From CAIMMJ01 sp037131955 (GTDB lineage Bacteria; Bacteroidota; Bacteroidia; UBA4408), in contig JBAXQC010000110.1 of the NCBI GenBank assembly GCA_037131955.1, positions 1 through 5,429 on the forward strand: a DNA stretch of 5,429 nucleotides, written 5' to 3'. A program made the translations under genes and the position numbers. Shown in pieces: positions 1-5,429 of this stretch (position 1 is the first letter of the stretch; the number at the start of each line of letters is the position of its first letter). The notes beneath the pieces were generated by a model. The model saw only the letters and a program-made list of their open reading frames with translations. It made no database searches and was not told the DNA's origin.

Positions 1-1
1 A

Positions 2-424
2 ATTACAACAGACAAATCAAAAATGGATATTGCTGCTATCCATCACTTTCTATCAAAATATTCGGGTTGGAGTGATAACATTCCTTTTGAAACAGTAAAA
101 ACTTCTATTGAAAATTCTCTAAACTTTGGACTATTTCATAATCAAAAACAAATTGGATTTGCAAGGGTAATATCCGATTTTTCAACCATTGCATATTTAG
201 GTGACATTTATGTTTTGGAAGATTATCGTGGACAAGGACTTTCAAAAAAACTAATGGACAGTGTAATGGGTCATCCAAATTTACAAGGACTGAGACGATG
301 GATTTTATTGACATCTACAGCAGATTGGCTTTATGAGAAGTATGGCTTTAATAAGATACCGAAACCAGAAATTTATATGGAACGTTACAACTCAAGTGTA
401 TATAAATCAGATAAAAAAAACTAA
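2..424 (+). CDS. GNAT family N-acetyltransferase, 5' end outside the window
   Basis: This is a small cytoplasmic acetyltransferase of the GCN5-related (GNAT) fold, which moves the acetyl group of acetyl-CoA to an amine; the substrate cannot be read from the sequence. Counting from the ATG at 23, the core strand GFARVISD lies at about residues 45-52, the acetyl-CoA pyrophosphate loop YRGQGLS at 68-74, and the C-terminal LYEKYGF at 103-109, whose Tyr is a common general-acid position in GNATs. The frame is open to the left edge, and the codons before the ATG read ITTDKSK. From memory, close relatives carry a similar ITTDKS(K/R)xDI stretch just inside their N-terminus, so I infer that the true start lies a few codons upstream and that the ATG at 23 is internal. 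The stop is TAA at 422-424, and the cupin gene follows after 24 bases on the same strand. The family assignment is firm; the specific role is unknown. Confidence 0.85.
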   Translation: MTTDKSKMDIAAIHHFLSKYSGWSDNIPFETVKTSIENSLNFGLFHNQKQIGFARVISDFSTIAYLGDIYVLEDYRGQGLSKKLMDSVMGHPNLQGLRRWILLTSTADWLYEKYGFNKIPKPEIYMERYNSSVYKSDKKN

Positions 425-448
425 ACACATTAATAAACTATAAAAAAG

Positions 449-787
449 ATGAGTAATATTCCATTTCAGAAAATAGATTGGAATACAGTTGAGAAAATTG
501 AATACAAAGGCGAAACAGGAATTGCAATTTGGCAGACCTTGCAATTTGGTGGCCTCAGACTTAGAATTGTAGAATATACAAATGGATATTTAGCAGACCA
601 CTGGTGTAAGAAAGGGCATATTGTATATTGTTTAGAAGGAGAATTTGTAAGCGAATTAAGTACAGGCGAAAAAATTAAATTATCAAAAGGCGAAACATAT
701 ATTGTTTCAGATGAACTTAGTTCGCATCGTTCTTCATCTGAAAAAAGTGTAAAACTTCTTATAATTGACGGAGATTTTTTACAATAA
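449..787 (+). CDS. Small single-domain cupin (DHCW-motif cupin fold protein)
   Basis: The product is a complete 112-residue protein with a single small beta-barrel of the cupin superfamily. It has the signature DHWC at residues 50-53, followed by KKGH (54-57) and YCLEGE (60-65), then KGETY (80-84) and SSHRS (91-95). H51, H57, E63 or E65, and H93 are plausible metal ligands in a cupin pocket, but the classical cupin motif 1 spacing is not met. I recall that NCBI names such proteins 'DHCW motif cupin fold protein'; no reaction is established for them. There is no signal peptide, so a cytoplasmic location is likely. The start ATG follows an A-rich leader without a Shine-Dalgarno motif. It lies 24 bases after the acetyltransferase gene and could be co-transcribed with it, although the pairing may be incidental. 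Family membership is fairly sure; function is open. Confidence 0.82.
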   Translation: MSNIPFQKIDWNTVEKIEYKGETGIAIWQTLQFGGLRLRIVEYTNGYLADHWCKKGHIVYCLEGEFVSELSTGEKIKLSKGETYIVSDELSSHRSSSEKSVKLLIIDGDFLQ

Positions 788-946
788 ATTGCCAAATAAA
801 AAGCATTTATAACCCCAGTAATTACTAAGATTAGCATTTACTGAGGCGGCAGACGCCAAATTTTGCGGCTGCAAAACGGCATTCGAAATTTTGTTTCTAT
901 CAAAAACCTTAATTTAAAAAAATAAAACTATTTTCGCAGGAAAAAT
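788..946. other. Gene-free stretch between the cupin gene and tRNA-Leu
   Basis: No credible gene is visible on either strand. The first 50 or so bases and the last 50 are AT-rich. Between them lies a conspicuously GC-richer island (841-893) with two small inverted repeats, described separately. The tRNA promoter should lie in the right half, but I see no good match to the Bacteroidota pair TTTG / TAnnTTTG. The nearest partial -7-like string is TATTTTCG at 929-936, with no matching upstream box. Confidence 0.6.
841..893. repeat. GC-rich island with two adjacent small inverted repeats
   Basis: GGCG at 845-848 pairs with CGCC at 854-857 across a 5-base loop. Three bases later TTTTGC at 861-866 pairs perfectly with GCAAAA at 871-876 across the 4-base loop GGCT. 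The octamer AAATTTTG occurs twice, at 858-865 and 886-893. The island stands out against very AT-rich flanks. It may be a transcription terminator for the cupin gene (but no T-run follows on the plus strand), a processing or structural element ahead of the tRNA, or one copy of a dispersed intergenic repeat. The inverted repeats are directly visible; the role is inference. Confidence 0.5.
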
Positions 947-1026
947 GCCCGGGTGGCGAAATTGGTAGACGCACCATCTTGAGGGGGTGGCGAGAAATCG
1001 TGTGAGTTCGAATCTCATCCCGGGCA
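947..1026 (+). tRNA. tRNA-Leu, anticodon GAG
   Basis: A full cloverleaf can be drawn. The acceptor stem is GCCCGGG (947-953) with CCCGGGC (1019-1025), and the discriminator base is A at 1026. The D stem is GCG (956-958) with CGC (970-972), enclosing a GG-containing loop. The anticodon stem is CCATC (974-978) with GGTGG (986-990), around loop TTGAGGG with anticodon GAG at 981-983. The long class II variable arm at 991-1001 folds as CGA/TCG over GAAA. The T stem is GTGAG (1002-1006) with CTCAT (1014-1018), with loop TTCGAAT. The long variable arm, the A discriminator and the GAG anticodon all indicate leucine, reading CUC and CUU. The 3' CCA is not encoded (CAAA follows the discriminator), so it must be added by the CCA-adding enzyme. 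Confidence 0.97.
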
Positions 1027-1033
1027 CAAAAAG

Positions 1034-1042
1034 TTTTTTTTT
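1034..1042 (+). terminator. Oligo-T tract after tRNA-Leu, possible terminator
   Basis: Nine consecutive T residues begin 8 bases after the tRNA 3' end and just before the tail of the convergent reductase gene. No separate hairpin precedes the tract, so any termination would rely on the tRNA fold itself or on trailing-end processing. This is a weak call made from position and composition only. Confidence 0.3.
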
Positions 1043-1043
1043 C

Positions 1044-1559
1044 TTAAAAGCTCAAAAATCTCTCCATCTGTTTTTCTATCACAATTTTAGTGGTCTCGTC
1101 AGTTACTTCTCCCTCGTTTATTAATTTCATCAACGAAGAAACGTAAGATTTTTGTGCCATTACGTCCACTTGCAAATGGTTAAGAATAGACGTTAAATGG
1201 TCTAGTCCTCTTAAATTTCCTGCTCTGCCACTGGCAACACCCACCAATGCGGCTTTCTTATACTTAAAATAGTCGGGATGAACAGTGTCAATTAACAATT
1301 TTAAAATACCCGGAAAACTTCCGTTGTATTCTGGAGAAATTATTACAAACTTTTTGGCGGGTTCAATAAATTCTTCTATTAATCTCTTTAATTCTGGTGG
1401 ATTGTTCCCATAATGGTCGTCAAGCAGTGAAGAGGGGAGTAGTTCCAAAGGAAAATATTTTACATCTATTCCCTTTAGCTCCAGCAGACTTACATAGTAC
1501 CTGGAAATAACTTGAGTTTTGTTATCCTTTCTGTTTGTGGCATTTATAACGGTAATCAT
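1044..1559 (-). CDS. NAD(P)H-dependent FMN reductase-like flavoprotein
   Basis: The product has 171 residues and a flavodoxin-like fold, of the NADPH-dependent FMN reductase family that also includes chromate and azo-dye reductases. Such enzymes use FMN to pass electrons from NAD(P)H to flavin, quinone or other acceptors in the cytoplasm. The N-terminal strand MITVINATNRKDNKT (1-15) holds the FMN-phosphate loop, here NATNR rather than the usual GSxR. SPEYNGSFPG at 75-84 is the family's hallmark flavin-contacting loop, and GVASGRAGNLRG at 107-118 is the second isoalloxazine-side loop. The length is typical or slightly short. The ATG (complement of 1557-1559) follows an A-rich leader. The gene is divergent from the hydrolase gene and convergent with the tRNA, 17 bases apart, so it is transcribed on its own. 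The in vivo substrate is unknown. Confidence 0.88.
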   Translation of the reverse strand: MITVINATNRKDNKTQVISRYYVSLLELKGIDVKYFPLELLPSSLLDDHYGNNPPELKRLIEEFIEPAKKFVIISPEYNGSFPGILKLLIDTVHPDYFKYKKAALVGVASGRAGNLRGLDHLTSILNHLQVDVMAQKSYVSSLMKLINEGEVTDETTKIVIEKQMERFLSF

Positions 1560-1579
1560 GCTTTTGTTAGTAAATTGTT

Positions 1580-1613
1580 CTTGTTAATAATCGGTTGAAA
1601 ACTCTTATTTTAG
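1580..1613 (+). promoter_or_regulatory. Possible Bacteroidota-type promoter for the hydrolase-parAB cluster
   Basis: In the 92-base divergent gap, TATTTTAG (1606-1613) matches the Bacteroidota -7 consensus TAnnTTTG except at one position. CTTG (1580-1583) could serve as the -33 TTTG box, with a 22-base spacer. Transcription would start near 1620, leaving a leader of about 30 bases before the ATG at 1652. The match is imperfect and such strings are common in AT-rich DNA, so this is tentative. No comparable pair was found for the reductase on the minus strand. Confidence 0.2.
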
Positions 1614-1651
1614 TAAATTCGCCATCGCTTTTAGAAAATTCAAATTTAAGA

Positions 1652-2332
1652 ATGAAGATAACATATTTTGGGCACTCTTGTTTTCAGGTAGACATAAATG
1701 GTAAAAAAATTCTTTTTGATCCTTTTATTTCTCCCAATCCTCTTGCTGCAAAAATCGACATTAAATCTATACAACCAGATTATATTTTAATATCTCATGG
1801 TCATTATGATCACATTGCAGATGTTGAAACTATTGCCCAACAGAGCAATGCACAAATTATATGCAGTTGGGAAATTAGCGAGTGGCTATCCAAAAAAGGG
1901 ATGCAAAATATACATCCAATGAATATTGGTGGAAAGTGGATGTGCGATTTTGGCAAGGTAAAATGTGTGGCAGCAATTCATTCTAGTAGTTTACCTGATG
2001 GCAGTTACGGTGGATCAGCTATGGGTTTTATTATTGAAACTTCTCATGGAAACTTTTATTATTCGGGCGATACCGCACTCACATACGATATGAAATTGAT
2101 AGGAGAGTTTAGGAAACTAAGTTTTGCTTTACTTCCCCTTGGAGATAATTTTACGATGGGAGTTGACAATGCGGTAATTGCATCAGATTTTATTAAATGC
2201 AACACCATTATTGGTTTGCACTATGATACGTTTGATATGATAAAAATTGACAAAGAAGATGCCTTTAGAAAATTTGAATATGGAGGCAAAAAATTAATTT
2301 TAATAGAAATAGGAAACACAATAGAACTCTAA
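1652..2332 (+). CDS. UPF0173-type metal-dependent hydrolase (metallo-beta-lactamase fold)
   Basis: The product is a cytoplasmic protein of 226 residues with the metallo-beta-lactamase fold, matching the UPF0173 (YtkL-like) hydrolases in length and layout. The start MKITYFGHSCF is the typical family N-terminus. An in-frame TTG at 1595 would add 19 unrelated residues, so I chose the ATG at 1652. The metal site is visible as SHGHYDH (H49, H51, D53, H54), with H110, D140 (in YSGDT) and H190 (GLHYD) as the other likely ligands; all are present, so the enzyme should be active. The substrate is not established for the family. Only 16 bases separate it from parA, so it probably leads the same transcript. 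It is divergent from the reductase gene. Fold and family are firm; its tie to chromosome segregation may be positional only. Confidence 0.92.
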   Translation: MKITYFGHSCFQVDINGKKILFDPFISPNPLAAKIDIKSIQPDYILISHGHYDHIADVETIAQQSNAQIICSWEISEWLSKKGMQNIHPMNIGGKWMCDFGKVKCVAAIHSSSLPDGSYGGSAMGFIIETSHGNFYYSGDTALTYDMKLIGEFRKLSFALLPLGDNFTMGVDNAVIASDFIKCNTIIGLHYDTFDMIKIDKEDAFRKFEYGGKKLILIEIGNTIEL

Positions 2333-2348
2333 GGAAAATATAAATAAA

Positions 2349-3164
2349 ATGGGAAAAATAATTTCGGTTGCCAATCAAAAGGGTGGCGTTGGAAAAACAA
2401 CTACCGCAATAAATCTATCTGCAAGCCTTGCGGTATTAGAATATAAAGTATTGCTGGTGGATGCCGATCCTCAGGCAAATTCTACATCAGGCGTAGGTTT
2501 TGATCCAAGAAACATCAAAACAAGTATTTACGAATGCATTATAAATGATGTGAATCCAAGAGATATTATTTTAAAAACAAATACTCCAAATTTAGATTTG
2601 TTGCCTGCACACATAGATCTAGTAGGAGCAGAAATAGAAATAATAAACATGCCCAATCGTGAGCAAATGATGAAGTATGCCTTAGAAAAAATAAAACCCG
2701 ATTACGATTTTATTATTATAGATTGTTCACCTTCATTGGGTTTAGTAACTGTAAATTCTCTTACTGCCTCTGATTCAGTTATTGTTCCGGTTCAGTGCGA
2801 ATACTTTGCCTTAGAAGGTTTAGGAAAATTGCTCAATACCATTAAAATTGTGCAAGACAGGTTAAATCCCGCTCTAGAGATTGAAGGGATTTTGCTAACC
2901 ATGTACGATTTACGCTTAAGGCTCTCTAACCAAGTAGTTGAAGAAGTAAAAACACATTTTCAATCTATGGTGTTTGATACTATTATTCAGCGAAATACTA
3001 AGCTTGGAGAAGCTCCTAGCTTTGGCGAAACAATAATCATGCATGATGCATCTTCAAAAGGTGCAATAAATTATTTGAACCTTGCCAGAGAAGTACTTCA
3101 AAAAAATGGCTTAACACAAATTGACGAAAACGAAAAAATTATTGAAACTGAAGACAATGAATAA
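2349..3164 (+). CDS. parA: Chromosome-partition ATPase ParA (Soj)
   Basis: The product is a 271-residue ATPase of the ParA/Soj class that, with ParB, segregates chromosomal origins. ATP-bound dimers coat the nucleoid, and ParB-parS complexes trigger hydrolysis and follow the retreating ParA. The deviant Walker A motif KGGVGKTT (11-18) has the signature lysine K11, switch I is DADPQAN (38-44), and Walker B is FIIIDCSPSLG (121-131) with D125. There is no N-terminal DNA-binding extension of the kind seen in many plasmid type Ia ParA proteins, and the length fits chromosomal Soj. The acidic tail (residues about 258-271, rich in Glu and Asp) lies where the reading frame overlaps the parB start. 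Start ATG at 2349 follows an A-rich leader, with a weak purine stretch GGAAAA at 2333. Assignment is firm from motifs and from the adjacent parB. Confidence 0.97.
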   Translation: MGKIISVANQKGGVGKTTTAINLSASLAVLEYKVLLVDADPQANSTSGVGFDPRNIKTSIYECIINDVNPRDIILKTNTPNLDLLPAHIDLVGAEIEIINMPNREQMMKYALEKIKPDYDFIIIDCSPSLGLVTVNSLTASDSVIVPVQCEYFALEGLGKLLNTIKIVQDRLNPALEIEGILLTMYDLRLRLSNQVVEEVKTHFQSMVFDTIIQRNTKLGEAPSFGETIIMHDASSKGAINYLNLAREVLQKNGLTQIDENEKIIETEDNE

Positions 3165-4083
3165 CAACAATAATCCCAAAAAGAAGGCATTAGGAAGAGG
3201 TTTAAGTGCTTTGCTTAGCAGTAGTGACACAGATATTACTACCAGAGAAAATCCTACAAGAAACTCTTCTACGCTTGGCTCAATTGCCATGATTGACGTT
3301 AAACAAATTGAAACAAATCCTTTTCAGCCAAGAACACATTTTGAAAAAGAAGCATTGATAGACTTATCTAATTCTATAAAAGTTCATGGCATCATACAGC
3401 CTGTAACCGTTAGAAAAATGGGTTACGACAAGTTTCAACTTATTTCTGGTGAAAGAAGATTTAGGGCTTCGCAGCTTGCAGGACTTACTCAAATTCCGGC
3501 TTATGTTAGATTGGCCAACGACCAAGAAATGCTAGAAATGGCTTTGGTAGAAAACATTCAAAGAGAAAATTTGGATGCTATTGAAGTTGCCATTTCTTAT
3601 CAGCGATTGATGGAAGAATGCAATTTAACGCAAGAACAAGTAAGCGAAAAAGTTGCCAAGCAACGCTCTACTGTTGCAAATTATTTAAGGTTATTAAAAC
3701 TGCCCGAAGAAATTCAATTGGGAATAAGAGATCAAAAAATCTCTATGGGTCATGCAAGAGCCTTAATTACCATTGCAGATAAAGTGGAACAGCTTGATTT
3801 GTACCATCAAATTTTAGAGAATGAATTAAGCGTAAGAGCAATTGAAGATTTATCTAAGGGCAAAAAAGTAAAACTAAAACCTCTTTCAAAAAATTCTAAA
3901 GAATCTGGTTCTTCAGAAGCCACATTATCTTTTGAACAGCAGAAAACCTTGCAAGATTTAAGAGAATATTTTTCTACAGAAGTTCAATTAAAAGTTGCCG
4001 CAAACGGAAAAGGAAAAATTGAAATACCTTTTGGTTCTGAGCAAGATTTAAAAATTATTTTAAGCATGCTTAGCATTGATTAA
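3157..4083 (+). CDS. parB: Chromosome-partition protein ParB (Spo0J), DNA-binding CTPase
   Basis: The product has 308 residues. ParB binds centromere-like parS sites, spreads as a CTP-dependent clamp, loads SMC and stimulates ParA. The N-terminal KKKALGRGLSALL (8-20) is the basic peptide that in other ParB proteins contacts ParA. The CTP-binding domain shows NPFQPR (54-59), the arginine-rich GERRFRA box (98-104) and ENIQREN (132-138). The helix-turn-helix that reads parS lies at about 157-182 (LTQEQVSEKVAKQRSTV). A linker rich in Lys and Ser (about 235-255) leads to the C-terminal dimerisation domain ending FGSEQDLKIILSMLSID. I chose ATG 3157, which overlaps the parA stop by 8 bases; an in-frame TTG at 3121 would add 12 residues not expected for the family. 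The overlap suggests translational coupling with parA. No parS-like palindrome is visible in this window. Confidence 0.97.
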   Translation: MNNNNNPKKKALGRGLSALLSSSDTDITTRENPTRNSSTLGSIAMIDVKQIETNPFQPRTHFEKEALIDLSNSIKVHGIIQPVTVRKMGYDKFQLISGERRFRASQLAGLTQIPAYVRLANDQEMLEMALVENIQRENLDAIEVAISYQRLMEECNLTQEQVSEKVAKQRSTVANYLRLLKLPEEIQLGIRDQKISMGHARALITIADKVEQLDLYHQILENELSVRAIEDLSKGKKVKLKPLSKNSKESGSSEATLSFEQQKTLQDLREYFSTEVQLKVAANGKGKIEIPFGSEQDLKIILSMLSID

Positions 4084-4087
4084 AAAA

Positions 4088-4108
4088 ATGATTGGCCTGT
4101 TAAAATGA
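4088..4108 (+). other. Six-codon mini-ORF in the parB-DUF5683 gap
   Basis: ATG at 4088 opens a frame reading MIGLLK and ending at TGA 4106-4108, so its stop overlaps the ATG (4105-4107) of the downstream gene as ATGA. This could couple translation by stop-start re-initiation, but such a short frame can easily arise by chance in a 21-base gap. Confidence 0.2.
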
Positions 4109-4698
4109 AAAAAAAAATGGTTTTGCGTTTATTTGTTTTGATGGGTTTGTTTTGTAATTTATGCAACAATAATGTTGTAGGCCAAGTAATTGCAGACTCT
4201 TTGCCAAACAAGAATTTACCAACAAAAAAATTGCAAACTCAGCCTCATTCACCTAAGAAGGCAACACTGTTTTCGGCTGTATTGCCTGGTGCTGGCCAAA
4301 TTTACAACAAGAAATATTGGAAAGCGCCAATTATTTATGCCATTGGAGGAGGTTTGGGATATTTAGCCTATACAAATTATAAAACTTACGATAGCTACAG
4401 AGATATAATTGTTAAACGTACAGCCACGCCAGATTCTATCCCCTTTGATGATGTTTACGCAAATAAATATACTACAGACAATTTATTGGTTATTCAAAAT
4501 GGATTTAGAACCAACTTTGAATATGCTTCGGTAGGTTTATTTTTAATTTATGTTTTGCAAATTGTAGATGCTACAGTTGACGCCCACTTATTTTATTTTG
4601 ACATTAGCGATGACTTGAGTTTGAACATCAAACCAAGCATTTGGCCCGGTAGAACCCAAACATATTCTGGCATAAATCTCACATTAAATTTAAAATAA
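4105..4698 (+). CDS. DUF5683 domain protein, exported membrane protein of unknown function
   Basis: The product has 197 residues. A Lys-rich N-terminus followed by a hydrophobic stretch (about 6-20) and VVGQ (24-27) looks like a Sec signal peptide cut near residue 27; no lipobox is seen. A polar, Pro- and Lys-rich linker (30-52) follows, then the hallmark block FSAVLPGAGQIYNKKYWKAP (56-75), which resembles the P-G-x-G-Q-x-Y turn of TM2-type membrane domains. Two hydrophobic helices are likely (about 75-90 and 140-157), with VDAHLFYFDISDDLSL (158-173) after the second and a short beta-like C-terminal end. This matches DUF5683, common in Bacteroidota and often located between parB and dapB, with no known function. 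The ATG is followed by a run of ten A residues; ATG 4117 is an alternative start that would shorten the basic n-region. It begins 21 bases after parB and ends 4 bases before dapB. Confidence 0.87.
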   Translation: MKKKMVLRLFVLMGLFCNLCNNNVVGQVIADSLPNKNLPTKKLQTQPHSPKKATLFSAVLPGAGQIYNKKYWKAPIIYAIGGGLGYLAYTNYKTYDSYRDIIVKRTATPDSIPFDDVYANKYTTDNLLVIQNGFRTNFEYASVGLFLIYVLQIVDATVDAHLFYFDISDDLSLNIKPSIWPGRTQTYSGINLTLNLK

Positions 4699-4702
4699 GT
4701 GT

Positions 4703-5429
4703 ATGAAAATTGCTTTGATTGGTTATGGAAAAATGGGAAAACAAATTGAAAAAATTTGTTCAGAAAGAAACCATCAAATAACTGGTATTGCCAATGAAAA
4801 TAATGAGGTAGAAAATGCAATTTCTAATGCAGATGTTGCTATTGAATTCACCAATCCTGATTCAGTGTTATCAAACATAGAAAAATGTTTAGTAAAAAAT
4901 ATTCCAATAGTTGTTGGCACCACAGGTTGGTATGATAAAATAACTGAACTAAAAGAAATTGTTCAAAACAAAAATGGAAGTTTGCTCTATGCTTCTAATT
5001 TTAGTATTGGTGCAAATTTATTTTTTGAAATGAGCAAAAAAGTTTCAGAACTAATGAAACGTTTTGTGCTGGATAACTCCTATTCAATAGCAATAGAAGA
5101 AACACACCACATTCATAAATTAGATGCTCCAAGCGGAACTGCTATTTCTTTGTTAAATGCAGTAAAGAGTGAAATGAGTTTTTTACCCGAACCAACTCAG
5201 GAAAATGTAAATTATGAAATTGCTAAAGAAAAAAACAGTGATTTTATTTTACGAAGCATAAGAAAAGGAGAGGTTACAGGAGAGCACAAACTAATTTTTC
5301 AATCAGAAAACGATAGAATAGAAATAAAACACGAAGCGTTTAATAGAAAAGGATTTGCCTTGGGCGCTGTGCTTAGTGCAGAGTGGCTGGTAAATAAAAA
5401 AGGTTTTTATACCATGCAAGATTTTTTAG
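4703..5429 (+). CDS. dapB: 4-hydroxy-tetrahydrodipicolinate reductase DapB, 3' end just outside the window
   Basis: DapB reduces 4-hydroxy-tetrahydrodipicolinate to tetrahydrodipicolinate with NAD(P)H in the cytoplasm, on the lysine and meso-diaminopimelate pathway. The frame reads MKIALIGYGKMGKQIEK, with the dinucleotide loop GYGKMG (7-12). It continues through AIEFTNPDSV (46-55), VVGTTGW (70-76), ASNFSIGANLF (97-107) and the catalytic block EETHHIHKLDAPSGTA (132-147) with H135, H136 and K139. RKGEVTGEH follows, then the C-terminal GFYTMQDFL. The frame is open at the right edge after 242 codons; relatives end a few residues later (typically LGL or LGI after this motif), so almost the whole protein is present. 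It is shorter than the roughly 273-residue E. coli enzyme, mostly in the N-terminal Rossmann half, as is usual in Bacteroidota. It starts 4 bases after the DUF5683 stop, so coupling is likely. Confidence 0.95.
   Translation, partial: MKIALIGYGKMGKQIEKICSERNHQITGIANENNEVENAISNADVAIEFTNPDSVLSNIEKCLVKNIPIVVGTTGWYDKITELKEIVQNKNGSLLYASNFSIGANLFFEMSKKVSELMKRFVLDNSYSIAIEETHHIHKLDAPSGTAISLLNAVKSEMSFLPEPTQENVNYEIAKEKNSDFILRSIRKGEVTGEHKLIFQSENDRIEIKHEAFNRKGFALGAVLSAEWLVNKKGFYTMQDFL

Noticed and set aside
466..837. Minus-strand open frame opposite the cupin gene
   Set aside because: The plus-strand cupin has clear motifs; the antisense frame shows none and is best explained as a shadow.
929..936. TATTTTCG as the tRNA-Leu -7 promoter box
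   Set aside because: It has one mismatch to TAnnTTTG and no TTTG-like box at a suitable distance upstream.
1007..1028. tRNA-Leu 3' end as an integrative-element attachment site
   Set aside because: No second copy of the tRNA 3' sequence, integrase or other mobile-element gene is present in the window.
1595..1651. TTG at 1595 as the hydrolase start, adding 19 residues
   Set aside because: The ATG at 1652 gives the standard family N-terminus MKITYFGHS and a typical 226-residue length.
3121..3156. TTG at 3121 as the parB start
   Set aside because: It would add 12 residues inside the parA tail with no family support; ATG at 3157 fits better.
2349..4083. Search by eye for a parS site (TGTTTCACGTGAAACA-like palindrome) in and around parAB
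   Set aside because: No CACGTG core is visible. Several ACGT-containing strings (for example near 3296 and 5056) lack the flanking symmetry. parS probably lies elsewhere.
4593..4820. Minus-strand open frame opposite the DUF5683/dapB junction
   Set aside because: It lies opposite two well-supported genes, is rich in Phe as expected from the reverse of A-rich codons, and shows no recognisable domain.
5427..5429. Terminal TAG as the stop codon of dapB
   Set aside because: It is out of frame. The dapB codons there are TTT (5423-5425) and TTA (5426-5428), and the final G begins the next codon, so the gene continues beyond the window.

Overview
The window is AT-rich chromosomal DNA that most resembles the phylum Bacteroidota. 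The supporting signs are the gene order parA - parB - DUF5683 - dapB, which is characteristic of that phylum, a short-form DapB, A-rich leaders without clear Shine-Dalgarno motifs in front of nearly every start, and TAA as the stop of every complete gene. I cannot name a genus.

Left part (1 to about 940): two small plus-strand genes, a GNAT acetyltransferase that begins before the window edge and a small single-domain cupin of the DHCW-motif type. A 159-base gene-free stretch follows (788-946) and holds a locally GC-rich island with two adjacent small inverted repeats. Next is a tRNA-Leu with anticodon GAG (947-1026), which meets a minus-strand flavodoxin-fold NAD(P)H-dependent FMN reductase-like gene (1044-1559) tail to tail.

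Right part (1652 to the end): a compact plus-strand cluster that is probably one operon. It encodes a UPF0173-type metal-dependent hydrolase, the chromosome-partition ATPase ParA, the DNA-binding CTPase ParB (its start overlaps the parA stop by 8 bases), an exported DUF5683 membrane protein, and 4-hydroxy-tetrahydrodipicolinate reductase DapB, which runs off the right edge. ParA and ParB act together on the nucleoid to segregate replication origins. DapB supplies diaminopimelate/lysine precursors for peptidoglycan and protein. The DUF5683 protein has no established role and is the most interesting unknown here. All junctions are tight (16 bases, 8-base overlap, 21 bases, 4 bases), which suggests co-transcription and translational coupling.

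I see no CRISPR array, insertion sequence, toxin-antitoxin pair or phage gene, and I did not find a convincing new system. Most of the window is ordinary housekeeping DNA. The points worth a second look are the DUF5683 protein inside a segregation operon, the hairpin island at 841-893, and a few start-site details.
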